Under the pieces are notes generated by a model. The model was given only the letters and a program-made list of their open reading frames with translations, searched no databases and had not been told where the DNA came from. From NCBI GenBank assembly GCA_947178015.1, contig CAMWWW010000002.1, forward strand, positions 1 to 30,671: DNA of 30,671 bases, written 5' to 3'. This DNA is from an uncultured Clostridia bacterium. Lineage in GTDB: Bacteria > Bacillota > Clostridia > Lachnospirales > Lachnospiraceae. Position 1 is the stretch's first letter. Every line of letters begins with the position of its first letter. Position numbers and translations under genes: made by a program. Of the stretch, positions 17,241-26,125 are shown piece by piece.

Positions 17241-18980
17241 ATGTCAAAATCAAAACAACAGTGGGAACAGATTTTTCTTGCTATGGCGGAGCCGCTAAAA
17301 AGTCATTATTCTGAGGGAAAGGCAAGGCTTGAGCTTGGCGCGACAGCGGCTGGCTATGGAAATAAGATTGCGGGAATGGAGGGCTTTTCCCGTGTTCTGT
17401 GGGGGCTGGCCCCTTACTGGGCAGGAGGCGGGACAGACGAGAGCCTGCTTGGTGTGTATCAGGAGGGAATGAAAAATGGTACAGACCCAGAGCATAAGGA
17501 ATTCTGGGGGCATCTTCATGATAAAGATCAGCGCATGGTAGAAATGGCGGCGTTAAGTCTTGGAATTCTTCTGGTGCCAGAGAAGTTGTGGGAGCCGTTG
17601 TCGGAGGAAACAAAGAAAAACTTTGCGGCATGGCTGAATGAAATTAATCAATATAAGCTGGTGGAAAATAACTGGCAGTTTTTTAATACCATCACCAATC
17701 TTGCCCTAAAAAGTGTGGGTGAGGAGTACAGCAAGGAATGTATGCAACGTGCCATCGATTATTATGAATCGTTTTATATTGGAAATGGCTGGTATGGGGA
17801 TGGTGTGCGCCCACAGAAGGATTATTATGTTTCCTTTGCTATTCACTATTATTGTCTTTTGTATGCAAAATTTATGCGCGCGGAGGAGCCGGAGCGCTGC
17901 AGAAAGTATGAGGAGAGAGCAAAGGAATTTGCAAAGACATTTCTTTATTGGTTTGATGATGAAGGCAAGGCTCTGCCGTTTGGGCGATCGCAGACCTATC
18001 GCTTTGCACAGGCGGCATTTTTCAGCGCCAGTGTCTTTGCGGGAGTCGAGGTGCTTCCGCTTCCTGTCATTAAGGGCGTGATGGAGCGGCATATTGATTA
18101 CTGGATGCGACAGCCAATCTTTGATAATGGTCATGTGCTGACGGTTGGGTATGCTTATCCAAATTTAAATATGTCAGAAACTTATAATGCGACGGGTTCG
18201 CCCTACTGGGCTTGTAAGCTCTTTCTGATTCTCGCGCTGCCGAAAAAGCATCCCTTCTGGAGTGTGGAGGCGGCTCCTATGCCAAGGCTTGAGCCTGTGT
18301 TTGTGATCCCGGAGTGCAATATGCTCATACAGCACAGAAAGGGAGAGGTGACGGCACTGACCGCAGGGCAGTATCCGGTGGTGGAGCATACACATTGCGC
18401 CGAGAAGTATGCAAAGTTTGCCTATTCTTCTGTGTTTGGCTTTTCTGTGCCGCGCTCTTATGAGAAACTAAATGAGACAGCTCCGGATTCTATGTTGGCG
18501 TTTCGCGTGCACGGGATGACCTTTGTTCGAAGAAAATGTGAGGAGTACCGGGTGGAGAGAGAGGGGGTTTACGCCCGCTGGATACCACTGGAAGGAATTG
18601 AGGTGGAGACGTGGTTGTACCCAGAGGAAACAGGGCATAGAAGAAAACACCGGATAGTGAGCCGTATTGCCTGTGAGGCGTATGACTGTGGCTTTTCTTA
18701 TCCAAACCGATTGGAGGGAACCAAGAAGGAGGAAGGAGAAGGGTTTGCAAGGATCTCAGACCAAAACGGTTTTAGTCAAGTGGTGCAGAGGACAGGAGCC
18801 GGAGAGGGAACGGCGATAGGTGGCGTTTCTAATGTCAACCTGATATTTCCTAATGCCCTGATCCCTTCCCTTCGATATCGGATAGAGCCGGGCGTCACGG
18901 AAGTGGAAAGCGAGGTGCAGGCGGAGCTTTTGGTGAAACATATTGTGGTAGGGAAAGGAGAATGTTATGATGAACTATAA
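17241..18980 (+). CDS. DUF2264 family protein, probable uronate-active glycoside hydrolase
   Basis: The 579-residue protein matches DUF2264. Diagnostic blocks are NNWQFFNTITNLALKSVG near 140-160, then GNGWYGDGVRPQKDYYVSFA, and GRSQTYRFAQAAFFSA near 250-265. The fold expected is an alpha/alpha barrel with a C-terminal beta-sandwich. Some DUF2264 proteins are classed in GH154, which has beta-glucuronidase activity; I cannot be sure this one belongs there. There is no signal peptide. GAGG at 17231-17234 lies 6 bases before the ATG. The gene overlaps the GH88 gene by 14 bases, which argues for tight coupling of the two. A role in removing a uronic acid or other group from imported oligosaccharides is inferred from context. 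Confidence 0.8.
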   Translation: MSKSKQQWEQIFLAMAEPLKSHYSEGKARLELGATAAGYGNKIAGMEGFSRVLWGLAPYWAGGGTDESLLGVYQEGMKNGTDPEHKEFWGHLHDKDQRMVEMAALSLGILLVPEKLWEPLSEETKKNFAAWLNEINQYKLVENNWQFFNTITNLALKSVGEEYSKECMQRAIDYYESFYIGNGWYGDGVRPQKDYYVSFAIHYYCLLYAKFMRAEEPERCRKYEERAKEFAKTFLYWFDDEGKALPFGRSQTYRFAQAAFFSASVFAGVEVLPLPVIKGVMERHIDYWMRQPIFDNGHVLTVGYAYPNLNMSETYNATGSPYWACKLFLILALPKKHPFWSVEAAPMPRLEPVFVIPECNMLIQHRKGEVTALTAGQYPVVEHTHCAEKYAKFAYSSVFGFSVPRSYEKLNETAPDSMLAFRVHGMTFVRRKCEEYRVEREGVYARWIPLEGIEVETWLYPEETGHRRKHRIVSRIACEAYDCGFSYPNRLEGTKKEEGEGFARISDQNGFSQVVQRTGAGEGTAIGGVSNVNLIFPNALIPSLRYRIEPGVTEVESEVQAELLVKHIVVGKGECYDEL

Positions 18981-20100
18981 GGATGAAAAATATAGGGAAT
19001 GGGCAGAAGGAATATATCAGAAAATCTGTAGGAAGCTGGAAGCACAGACAAAGAGAGTAGGAACAGATATTCCGTATATTCCTGAGAACGGCAGATATCG
19101 GGATATGGGGGAGGAAAATATTCATTGGTGGACAAATGGTTTTTGGCCGGGGATGCTTTGGCAGATGTATCATGCGACGGGCGAGGAGTTATATAAGGAT
19201 ACGGCGCGCGGAGTGGAAAAGCGTTTGGATCAGGCACTGAATCATTATTCTGGGCTGAATCATGATGTTGGCTTTATGTGGCTTCATGCATCTGTTGCGG
19301 ATTATCGTTTGACTGGTGACGAGGAGGCGAAGGAGCGGGGGCTTAAGGCTGCCGGAGTGTTGGCAGGCCGGTATAATCTTGCGGGACAGTATTTTTGTGC
19401 ATGGAACGGAAACCAACCGGGACTTATGATTATTGACTGTCTGATGAATACGCCGTTGCTGTTCTGGGCAACCAAAGAGACAGAAGATCCGCGCTTTGCC
19501 TTGATGGCGGAGCGGCACACAAACACCGCTCTGCAATATATTATGAGAGAGGATGGCTCCTGCAATCATATTGTGGTTTTGGACCCACTGACGGGAGAGT
19601 TTGTGGATAATCCGGGAGGACAGGGCTATGAACAAGGCTCCTCTTGGTCCAGAGGACAGGCTTGGGCGCTCTACGGCTTTTGGCTTGCTTATCATTATAC
19701 AGGGAAAAAGCAGTATCTTGATGCATCTAAGCGTGTCGCACATTATTTTCTTGCCAATGCGGCGGCAACAGATTATGTGCCGTTGCTTGATTTCCGCGCG
19801 CCCTTGGAGCCTGTATATTACGATACGACAGCCGGAGCGATCGCCGCGTGCGGGCTTCTTGCACTGGCGGAGACAGTGGAGGAATATGAGAAAAATTTGT
19901 ACTATACAGGTGCGATAAAACTTTTGCAGGCAATCGAGGAGAAGCACTGCAACTGGAATCCTGAGGAAGATTCGATCGTGGATTTTGGTTCTGCAAAGTA
20001 TCATCGGGAATCAGACAGGGAAGTGCCGATTATCTATGGAGATTATTTCTTTATCGAAGGTATCTTGCGACTTTTGGATAAAAGCTTTTTGATTTGGTAG
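18967..20100 (+). CDS. GH88-family unsaturated uronyl hydrolase
   Basis: This enzyme removes the 4,5-unsaturated uronic acid left at the non-reducing end by polysaccharide lyases, by hydrating the double bond. The 377-residue alpha/alpha barrel has FWPGMLWQMYHATG at 59-72 and the two key aspartates D100 in NHDVGFMW and D157 in IIDCLMN. SSWSRGQAWALYGF follows near 220. These spacings fit GH88 (unsaturated glucuronyl hydrolase) better than the related GH105 (YteR/YesR) usually found next to PL11. The start ATG 18967 has AAAGGAG 6 bases upstream and overlaps the DUF2264 gene. There is no signal peptide. It probably acts on the disaccharides made by the PL26 and PL11 enzymes; a glucuronate-containing substrate is an alternative. 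Confidence 0.87.
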   Translation: MMNYKDEKYREWAEGIYQKICRKLEAQTKRVGTDIPYIPENGRYRDMGEENIHWWTNGFWPGMLWQMYHATGEELYKDTARGVEKRLDQALNHYSGLNHDVGFMWLHASVADYRLTGDEEAKERGLKAAGVLAGRYNLAGQYFCAWNGNQPGLMIIDCLMNTPLLFWATKETEDPRFALMAERHTNTALQYIMREDGSCNHIVVLDPLTGEFVDNPGGQGYEQGSSWSRGQAWALYGFWLAYHYTGKKQYLDASKRVAHYFLANAAATDYVPLLDFRAPLEPVYYDTTAGAIAACGLLALAETVEEYEKNLYYTGAIKLLQAIEEKHCNWNPEEDSIVDFGSAKYHRESDREVPIIYGDYFFIEGILRLLDKSFLIW

Positions 20101-20136
20101 ATTAGATAAAAGAAGGTGAAAGGAAGGGAGAGGAGA

Positions 20137-20847
20137 ATGGATATGGAGAGCAGAGAACAGCAGCTTTTGGCAGCAGGATACCGCACAGAGCTTATATATG
20201 AGAATCCGCTTGCATCCGAGACAGACATTAAGGATTTTATTATGGAGGGGGAAGCCGTGATTACCTTTCCGCTGGGAAGGATGCGGTTGGAGAATAAATT
20301 ATCGGAAAAAGAAGGGCAGAAGGCAAATTATGTGCTGTGGTGCCCGGAGGAGTTTCCGTCAGATGTTTTGATTGCATGGGATTTTTATCCGGTGCGAGAG
20401 CCGGGGCTGTGTATGATGTTTTTTGCGGCAAGGGGAACGGAGGAAAAGGAATTATTTGACAGCTCCCTACAGAAGCGGACGGGAGAATATGTGCAATATC
20501 ATCATGGTGATATCAATGCTTTCCATATTTCATATTTTCGAAGAAAGGAGCCGGATGAGCGTTCCTTCCACACTTGTAATCTGAGAAAGAGCTATGGCTT
20601 TTATCTGACAGCACAGGGCGGGGATCCGATCCCAGATGTGGCAGATGCAAAGCCGCCCTACCATATCGCCGTGATAAAGAAGGGGAATGTTGTGCGGTTT
20701 CTGATAAATGAATTGGAAATATTCCGGTTTGAGGATGATGGAGAGACCTATGGTCCGCTGCTTGCGGGCGGCAAAATTGGCTTTCGGCAGCTTGCACCGC
20801 TTATTGGGGAATATGCAGATTTGCGGGTTTATAAGTTATTTGCATAG
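20137..20847 (+). CDS. YesU-like DUF1961 family protein
   Basis: The 236-residue protein resembles B. subtilis YesU (DUF1961), a concanavalin-type beta-sandwich found in rhamnogalacturonan operons. Visible features include the opening LIYENPLASETDIKDF, then YVQYHHGDINAFHISYFRR, and the closing GGKIGFRQLAPLIGEYADLRVYKL, all typical of this family. No catalytic function is established for YesU. Given the fold it may bind or trim a sugar. ATG 20137 is preceded by GGGAG 6 bases away; ATG 20143 with AGGAG 7 bases upstream is equally possible and would shorten the protein by two residues. It lies between the GH88 and PL11 genes, as yesU lies close to yesR and yesW-yesX in B. subtilis. Confidence 0.8.
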   Translation: MDMESREQQLLAAGYRTELIYENPLASETDIKDFIMEGEAVITFPLGRMRLENKLSEKEGQKANYVLWCPEEFPSDVLIAWDFYPVREPGLCMMFFAARGTEEKELFDSSLQKRTGEYVQYHHGDINAFHISYFRRKEPDERSFHTCNLRKSYGFYLTAQGGDPIPDVADAKPPYHIAVIKKGNVVRFLINELEIFRFEDDGETYGPLLAGGKIGFRQLAPLIGEYADLRVYKLFA

Positions 20848-20882
20848 ATGGTGGTGTCGGACGTGGAAAAGGAGGAAAAAAG

Positions 20883-23312
20883 ATGAAGCCAGAGATAAGA
20901 ATAGAGCATGTAGAGGATATGCAGATTGTGATAGCATGGGATGCGGTCGAGGATGCACAATATTATCATGTTTACTGGTCGGACAGAAGTACGGAGAAAA
21001 TGGTATATAAATGTGTGGCGGAAACCAAGGAAACACGTTTGGTCTTTAAGCGCAGCACACATATCCCCCATTATTTTAAGGTTGCGGCGGTGATTGACAG
21101 GGAGGAGGCAGAGTGCAGCGACATCATTGCTTCCCCAGTGAAAAGAAAATTACATCCGCAGAGGGAGAAGCTTGGCAGAGGTTTGATCGCGGTAAAGACA
21201 AAGACGGGTATTTTCTTAAGCTGGAGGCTGCTTGCGGAGGAGACAGATGGGTATAACCAGACCGGTGTGACGGGTGCAGATTTTAAGCTTTACAGAAATG
21301 GAAAATGCATTGCAACAGTAAGTACAAGCACAAATTATCTGGATACAGAGGGCACAGAAACCGACAGCTATCAAGTGGCTGCTGTGCACAATGGAGAAGA
21401 AGAGGCAGCCTGCGGCTGTGTGAGCGCGTGGAGGAGTGGAGAGAATTATATTGATATTCCGCTTCAGATTCCAGCACCGGGTGTTACGCCAGCAAGAGAT
21501 ACTTATACCTACAATGCGAATGACATGAGTGTAGCGGATGTGGACGGGGATGGGGAGTATGAGTATATTTTAAAATGGGATCCGACAAATTCCCGTGATG
21601 TATCCCAGAAGGGCTACACAGGAAAATGTTATATTGACTGTTATAAGCTTGATGGAAGGTTGTTGTGGCGTCTGGATATGGGAATCAATATCCGTGCAGG
21701 TGCCCACTATACCCAGTTTATGGTCTACGACTTTGACGGAGACGGCAAGGCGGAGATGGCGGTAAAGACAGCTCCCGGAACATGCATGACAACTTATCTG
21801 CCAAATGGAAAGGTTAAAGAGCAGTTTTATATTACACTGCCAGAGGAGGATGTGGAGAAAGGGGTATCACATGAGGATAACTATGTCTGCTCTAGTGAGG
21901 ACTATTATCATTATTTGGTAGAACGTTTTCAAAACTGGCACGAGGAGCCGGAGGTCAAGGAAGGGCATTGGCCTGCCACATTGGAAGAGTGCTTTGGCAT
22001 AGAAAAAAAATACGATTATCCGCTGAGTGAACGCTCTGCCAGAGAGTTGGCTGATTATTTTATTCAAGAGTATGCTCCATCCAGAAGTCCGAAAAACGAG
22101 TTGGATAAATTCGAGGGCTTTATCTTCCGAGGACCGGAGTATCTCACGATGTTTGCTGGAAATGGGCAGGAGCTTGATACCATTCCATTTAAATACGGCA
22201 GGGTTGATGACGGCCTGATGTGGGGCGATTATGCATTGAAGCGGATTGAGCCGTGCAACCGTGTGGATCGGTTTCTGTCTGGTGTTGCATATCTGGATGG
22301 AGAGCGCCCATACCTGATTGTGTGCCGCGGTTACTACACACGCGCCACAGTGGTGGCATACGACTTTTTTGAGGGACATTTCCATGAGTATTTTGCCATA
22401 GACAGCGGCTTTGTGCCCATGAAAAATCCATTCTGCGACGATCCTCATGCTGCGCAGGGCACCGATCCCATCTATGGAAGCCTAGCAGGTCAGGGAAATC
22501 ACAGCTTATCCACAGCGGATGTGGACGGCGATGGTTGTCAGGAAATTATCTATGGAGCGGCGGTGATCGATCACGACGGTAGCCTCCTTTATTCTAGCTA
22601 CGATTACCTGCCGAATGGCACCTATGCAAAACTGGGGCACGGGGATGCCATGCATGTGGCAAAGATTGACCCAGATAAGCCGGGGCTTGAAATATTCAAT
22701 GTATTCGAGGGCGCCACGGAGGCTCCCTATGGTTATGCACTGCGCGATGCTGAGACAGGCAAGGTCATTTTTGGAGAATATGCAGAATCCGATCTGGGGC
22801 GCTGCATGATTGGAGATATTAATCCTAATGTGCGCGGGCTTCAGGTCTGGGCGGCGGACAAGGTCTACTCCTGCAAAGGAGAAGTGCTCTCTGAGGAACC
22901 TCTTGGAACAAATCAGTGTATCCATTGGGCTGCTGATCTTTCTACACAGATTTTGGATGGAAGAGACTATATTCACGGCAATCACCATGGGGTGATCAAC
23001 GATCATACCCACGGCGTGATGCTTGAACCAAAGGAGATGGCGACCAATAACGGAACTAAGGGAAATGCATGTTTGATTGCCGATATTTTGGGCGATTTCC
23101 GCGAGGAGCTGCTTCTTCGCAAGGCGGATAACACAGCGATCCGCATCTACACAAATATAGATATTACAGAGCATAAGCTATTTACCTTAATGCATGACAT
23201 TCAATACAGAACAGGAGTCGCATGGCAGAATAATTGTTATAACCAGCCGTGTTATACCAGCTTTTATTATGCAAAGGATATGGAGTGGAAAACGGTGTGG
23301 GAGAGCTTATAA
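20883..23312 (+). CDS. PL11 rhamnogalacturonan lyase, intracellular form
   Basis: This lyase cleaves the rhamnose-galacturonate backbone of rhamnogalacturonan-I by beta-elimination. The 809-residue protein begins with two fibronectin-like or Ig-like segments, then an eight-bladed-propeller domain with repeated calcium-binding motifs. These are VADVDGDG at 217-224, YDFDGDG at 282-288 and ADVDGDG around 545-551. It is close to YesW and YesX and to secreted RG lyases, but has no signal peptide. This fits the YesX type, which acts inside the cell on oligosaccharides in an exo manner. A strong AGGAGG precedes ATG 20883. It is the last enzyme of this block, followed by a 96-base gap with a candidate promoter. 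The exo mode is inferred from location, not read from the active site. Confidence 0.9.
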   Translation: MKPEIRIEHVEDMQIVIAWDAVEDAQYYHVYWSDRSTEKMVYKCVAETKETRLVFKRSTHIPHYFKVAAVIDREEAECSDIIASPVKRKLHPQREKLGRGLIAVKTKTGIFLSWRLLAEETDGYNQTGVTGADFKLYRNGKCIATVSTSTNYLDTEGTETDSYQVAAVHNGEEEAACGCVSAWRSGENYIDIPLQIPAPGVTPARDTYTYNANDMSVADVDGDGEYEYILKWDPTNSRDVSQKGYTGKCYIDCYKLDGRLLWRLDMGINIRAGAHYTQFMVYDFDGDGKAEMAVKTAPGTCMTTYLPNGKVKEQFYITLPEEDVEKGVSHEDNYVCSSEDYYHYLVERFQNWHEEPEVKEGHWPATLEECFGIEKKYDYPLSERSARELADYFIQEYAPSRSPKNELDKFEGFIFRGPEYLTMFAGNGQELDTIPFKYGRVDDGLMWGDYALKRIEPCNRVDRFLSGVAYLDGERPYLIVCRGYYTRATVVAYDFFEGHFHEYFAIDSGFVPMKNPFCDDPHAAQGTDPIYGSLAGQGNHSLSTADVDGDGCQEIIYGAAVIDHDGSLLYSSYDYLPNGTYAKLGHGDAMHVAKIDPDKPGLEIFNVFEGATEAPYGYALRDAETGKVIFGEYAESDLGRCMIGDINPNVRGLQVWAADKVYSCKGEVLSEEPLGTNQCIHWAADLSTQILDGRDYIHGNHHGVINDHTHGVMLEPKEMATNNGTKGNACLIADILGDFREELLLRKADNTAIRIYTNIDITEHKLFTLMHDIQYRTGVAWQNNCYNQPCYTSFYYAKDMEWKTVWESL

Positions 23313-23317
23313 TACAT

Positions 23318-23345
23318 TTGAAAAATATTTATTTTTATTGATAAT
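23318..23345 (+). promoter_or_regulatory. Candidate promoter for rhaM-rhaD-cbiA
   Basis: TTGAAA at 23318-23323 and GATAAT at 23340-23345 are spaced by 16 bases in an AT-rich gap. Transcription would start near 23352, about 57 bases before rhaM. No terminator is seen between the PL11 gene and this site, so read-through from upstream is also likely. Confidence 0.4.
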
Positions 23346-23408
23346 TTATCTCAAAAGGTATAGGATGGAGATATTAGAAGATAGTAGAAAGAACAGGAGG
23401 AAGGAATT

Positions 23409-23720
23409 ATGATTAAGGGTTTTAAGATGAAACTGTATGAGGGCTGTGAGGAGGAATATGAGAAGAGGCACAATCAGCTTTGGCCGGAGATGAAGGATAT
23501 GATTCATGAGCATGGTGGAAAGAATTATACGATTTTTCTGGACAAGGAGACTTTGACCTTATTTGGTTATATTGAGATTGAGGATGAGGAGAAGTGGGCA
23601 AAGGGTGCCGATACAGCGATCAATCGTAAGTGGTGGGATTTTATGGCTGATATTATGGAGACAAATCCTGATAACAGCCCAGTTTCCATCGATCTGAAGA
23701 ATGTGTTTCACCTAGATTAA
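23409..23720 (+). CDS. rhaM: L-rhamnose mutarotase
   Basis: This small cytoplasmic enzyme interconverts the alpha and beta anomers of L-rhamnose, supplying the form used by rhamnose isomerase. The 103-residue protein has the family features: the active-site histidine H21 in KRHNQLWPEM, a central TLFGYIEIED, and the tandem tryptophans in NRKWWDFM. AGGAGGAAGGA just upstream of the ATG is a very strong ribosome binding site. It is followed 21 bases later by rhaD. Its presence directly supports rhamnose as an end product of the enzymes encoded upstream. Confidence 0.93.
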   Translation: MIKGFKMKLYEGCEEEYEKRHNQLWPEMKDMIHEHGGKNYTIFLDKETLTLFGYIEIEDEEKWAKGADTAINRKWWDFMADIMETNPDNSPVSIDLKNVFHLD

Positions 23721-23741
23721 TGAGAAAGGAGATAACATGCC

Positions 23742-24572
23742 ATGAGGATTCTGGAATCGAAGTTTGTGCAGGGCTTTATTAAGATGGCAGATGATGGCTT
23801 TATGCAGGGCTGGCATGAGCGGAATGGAGGAAATCTCAGTTACCGCCTAAAGCCAGAAGAGGTGGAGTCCATCAAGCCTAGATTGAATTCGCCGGGAAAT
23901 TGGACGCCGATAGGAACCAGTGTTCCGGGACTTTCCGGGGAATATTTTCTGGTGACGGGAAGCGGAAAATATTTTCGTAATATTAAAGTTGATCCAGAAG
24001 TGTGTATCGCGATTATTGAGCTGGACGAAAAGGGTGAGAATTACCGTATCCGCTGGGGATTGGTGGAGGGCGGAGTGCCGACCAGCGAGCTCCCCTCTCA
24101 TCTGATGAATCATGAGGTGAAGAAGCGCGTGACGGATGGAAAGCATCGCGTGATCTATCATGCTCACACGACAAACACGATAGCGTTGACTTTTGTACTG
24201 CCGCTAAATGATGAGGTGTTTACCAGAGAGCTCTGGGAGATGGCTACAGAGTGCCCAGTGGTATTTCCTGAGGGTGTGGGCGTGATTGGATGGATGGTGC
24301 CCGGCGGAAGAGATATCGCGATTGAGACGAGCAAGCTGATGGAGAGATACAATGTAGCGATCTGGGCACATCATGGTATGTTCTGCTCTGGGGAGGATTT
24401 TGATCTGACCTTTGGCTTGATGCATACGGTGGAAAAATCAGCAGAGATTCTTTTGAAGGTGCTCTCCGTGACGCCCCATAAGCTTCAGACGATACAGCCG
24501 CAGAATTTTAGAGATCTGGCGGATGGCTTCCGATTAAAGCTGCCGGAGCGCTTCCTTTATGAGAAAGAATAG
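23742..24572 (+). CDS. rhaD: Rhamnulose-1-phosphate aldolase
   Basis: This class II zinc aldolase splits L-rhamnulose-1-phosphate into dihydroxyacetone phosphate and L-lactaldehyde. The 276-residue protein matches the E. coli enzyme in length and active-site layout. E116 lies in PTSELPSH, zinc ligands H140 and H142 lie in YHAHTTN, and H211 lies in AHHGMF. The N-terminal NGGNLSYRL is the phosphate-binding block. AAAGGAG lies 10 bases upstream of ATG 23742. The isomerase (rhaA) and kinase (rhaB) needed to make its substrate are not in the window and must lie elsewhere. Lactaldehyde is usually reduced to 1,2-propanediol in anaerobes, which may explain the next gene. Confidence 0.95.
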   Translation: MRILESKFVQGFIKMADDGFMQGWHERNGGNLSYRLKPEEVESIKPRLNSPGNWTPIGTSVPGLSGEYFLVTGSGKYFRNIKVDPEVCIAIIELDEKGENYRIRWGLVEGGVPTSELPSHLMNHEVKKRVTDGKHRVIYHAHTTNTIALTFVLPLNDEVFTRELWEMATECPVVFPEGVGVIGWMVPGGRDIAIETSKLMERYNVAIWAHHGMFCSGEDFDLTFGLMHTVEKSAEILLKVLSVTPHKLQTIQPQNFRDLADGFRLKLPERFLYEKE

Positions 24573-24583
24573 GTGGGAATTTT

Positions 24584-25942
24584 ATGATAAAACAGGTACA
24601 TCGGATACTGCTTGCGGGAACAGGAAGCAGTAACGGAAAGACTACTTTGACCTGCGGAATTCTTCAGTGCCTGCTGCGGAGGGGGATTATCCCCTCCGCA
24701 TTTAAATGTGGACCAGATTATATTGATCCCATTTTTCATCAACAGGTGCTTCAAGTTCCATCTGGAAATTTGGATTGTTATTTCTGTGAGAAGGACACAC
24801 TTCGGTATCTGCTGGCAGAAAATACGAAGGAGGACAGTGTTGCGGTAATTGAAGGAGTGATGGGGTACTATGATGGGATTGGCATGTCAGAAAGGGCAAG
24901 CAGTGCAGAGATTGCTGATAGGACGGAAACACCCGTGGTGTTGATTCTAAACTGCCGAGGTATGGCGGCTTCTGTAAAAGCCATGCTATATGGTTATGCG
25001 AATTATTGTGCAAAGGGCAGGCAGCAGATCAAAGGCGTTATATTTAATATGCTTTCAGAAAGCTTGTACCAAGAAGCGGCCGCCTATGCGCGAGAGCTTG
25101 GCTTGACTCCCCTTGGATTTGTGCCGCAAAAAAAGGCGATTGCTCTGAAAAGCCGCCATCTGGGTCTGGTGCTGCCAAAGGAGGTCAAGGATCTGCAAAA
25201 AAGAATGGATGGATTGGCAGATATATTGGAAGAGACAGTGGATATAGAGGGGATTCTGTCACTTGCAGCAAGCGCCCCAAAACTAGAGTATCCTAATGTT
25301 TGGGAAAATATGGAAGTGCTCTCAAAGCCTGTGCGGGTTGGAGTTGCAAAAGATGAGGCATTTTGCTTTTTATATAGAGATAATCTTGATTTTCTGCGCC
25401 GTGCAGGTTGTGAGCTTGTTTATTTCAGTCCTTTGAGGGATACAAAGCTTCCTGAGAATATTGATCTATTATTATTATGCGGCGGTTATCCAGAAGTACA
25501 TGCAAAGAAACTGTCAGAGAATGTGGCTATGCGGGAGGCTGTTCATAAATGGATGGCGGAGGGCAAGCCCTGTATTGCGGAGTGTGGCGGATTCCTGTAT
25601 CTTCATGAGGAATTGGAGAATGAGATGGGAAAGAGCTATCCCATGGCGGGTGCATTGTCTGGCAGAGGAATAAGAAATCAGGGACTGCAAAACTTTGGTT
25701 ATATTGAGTTGACCGCACAGAGAGATACCATATTGTGTAAAAAAGGCGAAAGTCTACGTGCACATGAGTTTCATTATTGGAGCTGCGAAGAGAATGGAGA
25801 AGCATTTGTTGCACAGAAGGCTTCCAATCAAAAAAGCTGGATCACAGGAAATGCAGATCAGAGAATGTATGCAGGTTTTCCTCATTTATATTATTATGGT
25901 GAGCAGAAGAAGATATTGCATGTATTAAAGACGATCGTCTGA
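24584..25942 (+). CDS. cbiA: Cobyrinic acid a,c-diamide synthase
   Basis: This enzyme amidates two side chains of cobyrinate in the anaerobic cobalamin pathway, using glutamine and ATP. The 452-residue protein has an N-terminal P-loop at G12-T20 (GTGSSNGKT) followed by FKCGPDYIDPIFH. The C-terminal class I glutaminase domain has nucleophile C334 in AECGGFLYL and a histidine at H434 in GFPHLYYYG. It begins 11 bases after rhaD with GGTGGG as ribosome binding site, so it is cotranscribed with the rhamnose genes. No other cobalamin gene is in the window. A terminator follows directly. The function is clear; the reason for its placement is discussed in the findings. Confidence 0.92.
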   Translation: MIKQVHRILLAGTGSSNGKTTLTCGILQCLLRRGIIPSAFKCGPDYIDPIFHQQVLQVPSGNLDCYFCEKDTLRYLLAENTKEDSVAVIEGVMGYYDGIGMSERASSAEIADRTETPVVLILNCRGMAASVKAMLYGYANYCAKGRQQIKGVIFNMLSESLYQEAAAYARELGLTPLGFVPQKKAIALKSRHLGLVLPKEVKDLQKRMDGLADILEETVDIEGILSLAASAPKLEYPNVWENMEVLSKPVRVGVAKDEAFCFLYRDNLDFLRRAGCELVYFSPLRDTKLPENIDLLLLCGGYPEVHAKKLSENVAMREAVHKWMAEGKPCIAECGGFLYLHEELENEMGKSYPMAGALSGRGIRNQGLQNFGYIELTAQRDTILCKKGESLRAHEFHYWSCEENGEAFVAQKASNQKSWITGNADQRMYAGFPHLYYYGEQKKILHVLKTIV

Positions 25943-25945
25943 TTT

Positions 25946-25981
25946 AATCGGCCCTTGCAGGTATGGCATGGGCTGATTTTT
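25946..25981 (+). terminator. Rho-independent terminator after cbiA
   Basis: AATCGGCCC at 25946-25954 pairs with GGGCTGATT at 25970-25978 (9 pairs, one wobble), with a 15-base loop and T residues at 25977-25981. It begins 4 bases after the cbiA stop codon and ends the glycan-rhamnose transcript. Confidence 0.8.
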
Positions 25982-26074
25982 ATGGTGTGATGAGTCAGAT
26001 TAACCAAACGTGGCATTGTTTATATAGAGGCAGAGTCCACATCCAATTCTGTTTCGGAACAATGTGTTTTCTGA

Positions 26075-26103
26075 TTGAGTAAATTTGTACGATGTGGTAA
26101 AAT
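26075..26103 (+). promoter_or_regulatory. Promoter of the Rpn nuclease gene
   Basis: TTGAGT at 26075-26080 and TAAAAT at 26098-26103 have a 17-base spacer, and TG at 26095-26096 gives an extended -10. A TATAAT at 26103-26108 overlaps and could serve instead. AGGAG lies upstream of the ATG at 26126. Confidence 0.55.
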
Positions 26104-26125
26104 ATAATAGAAGGAGCAGATAACC

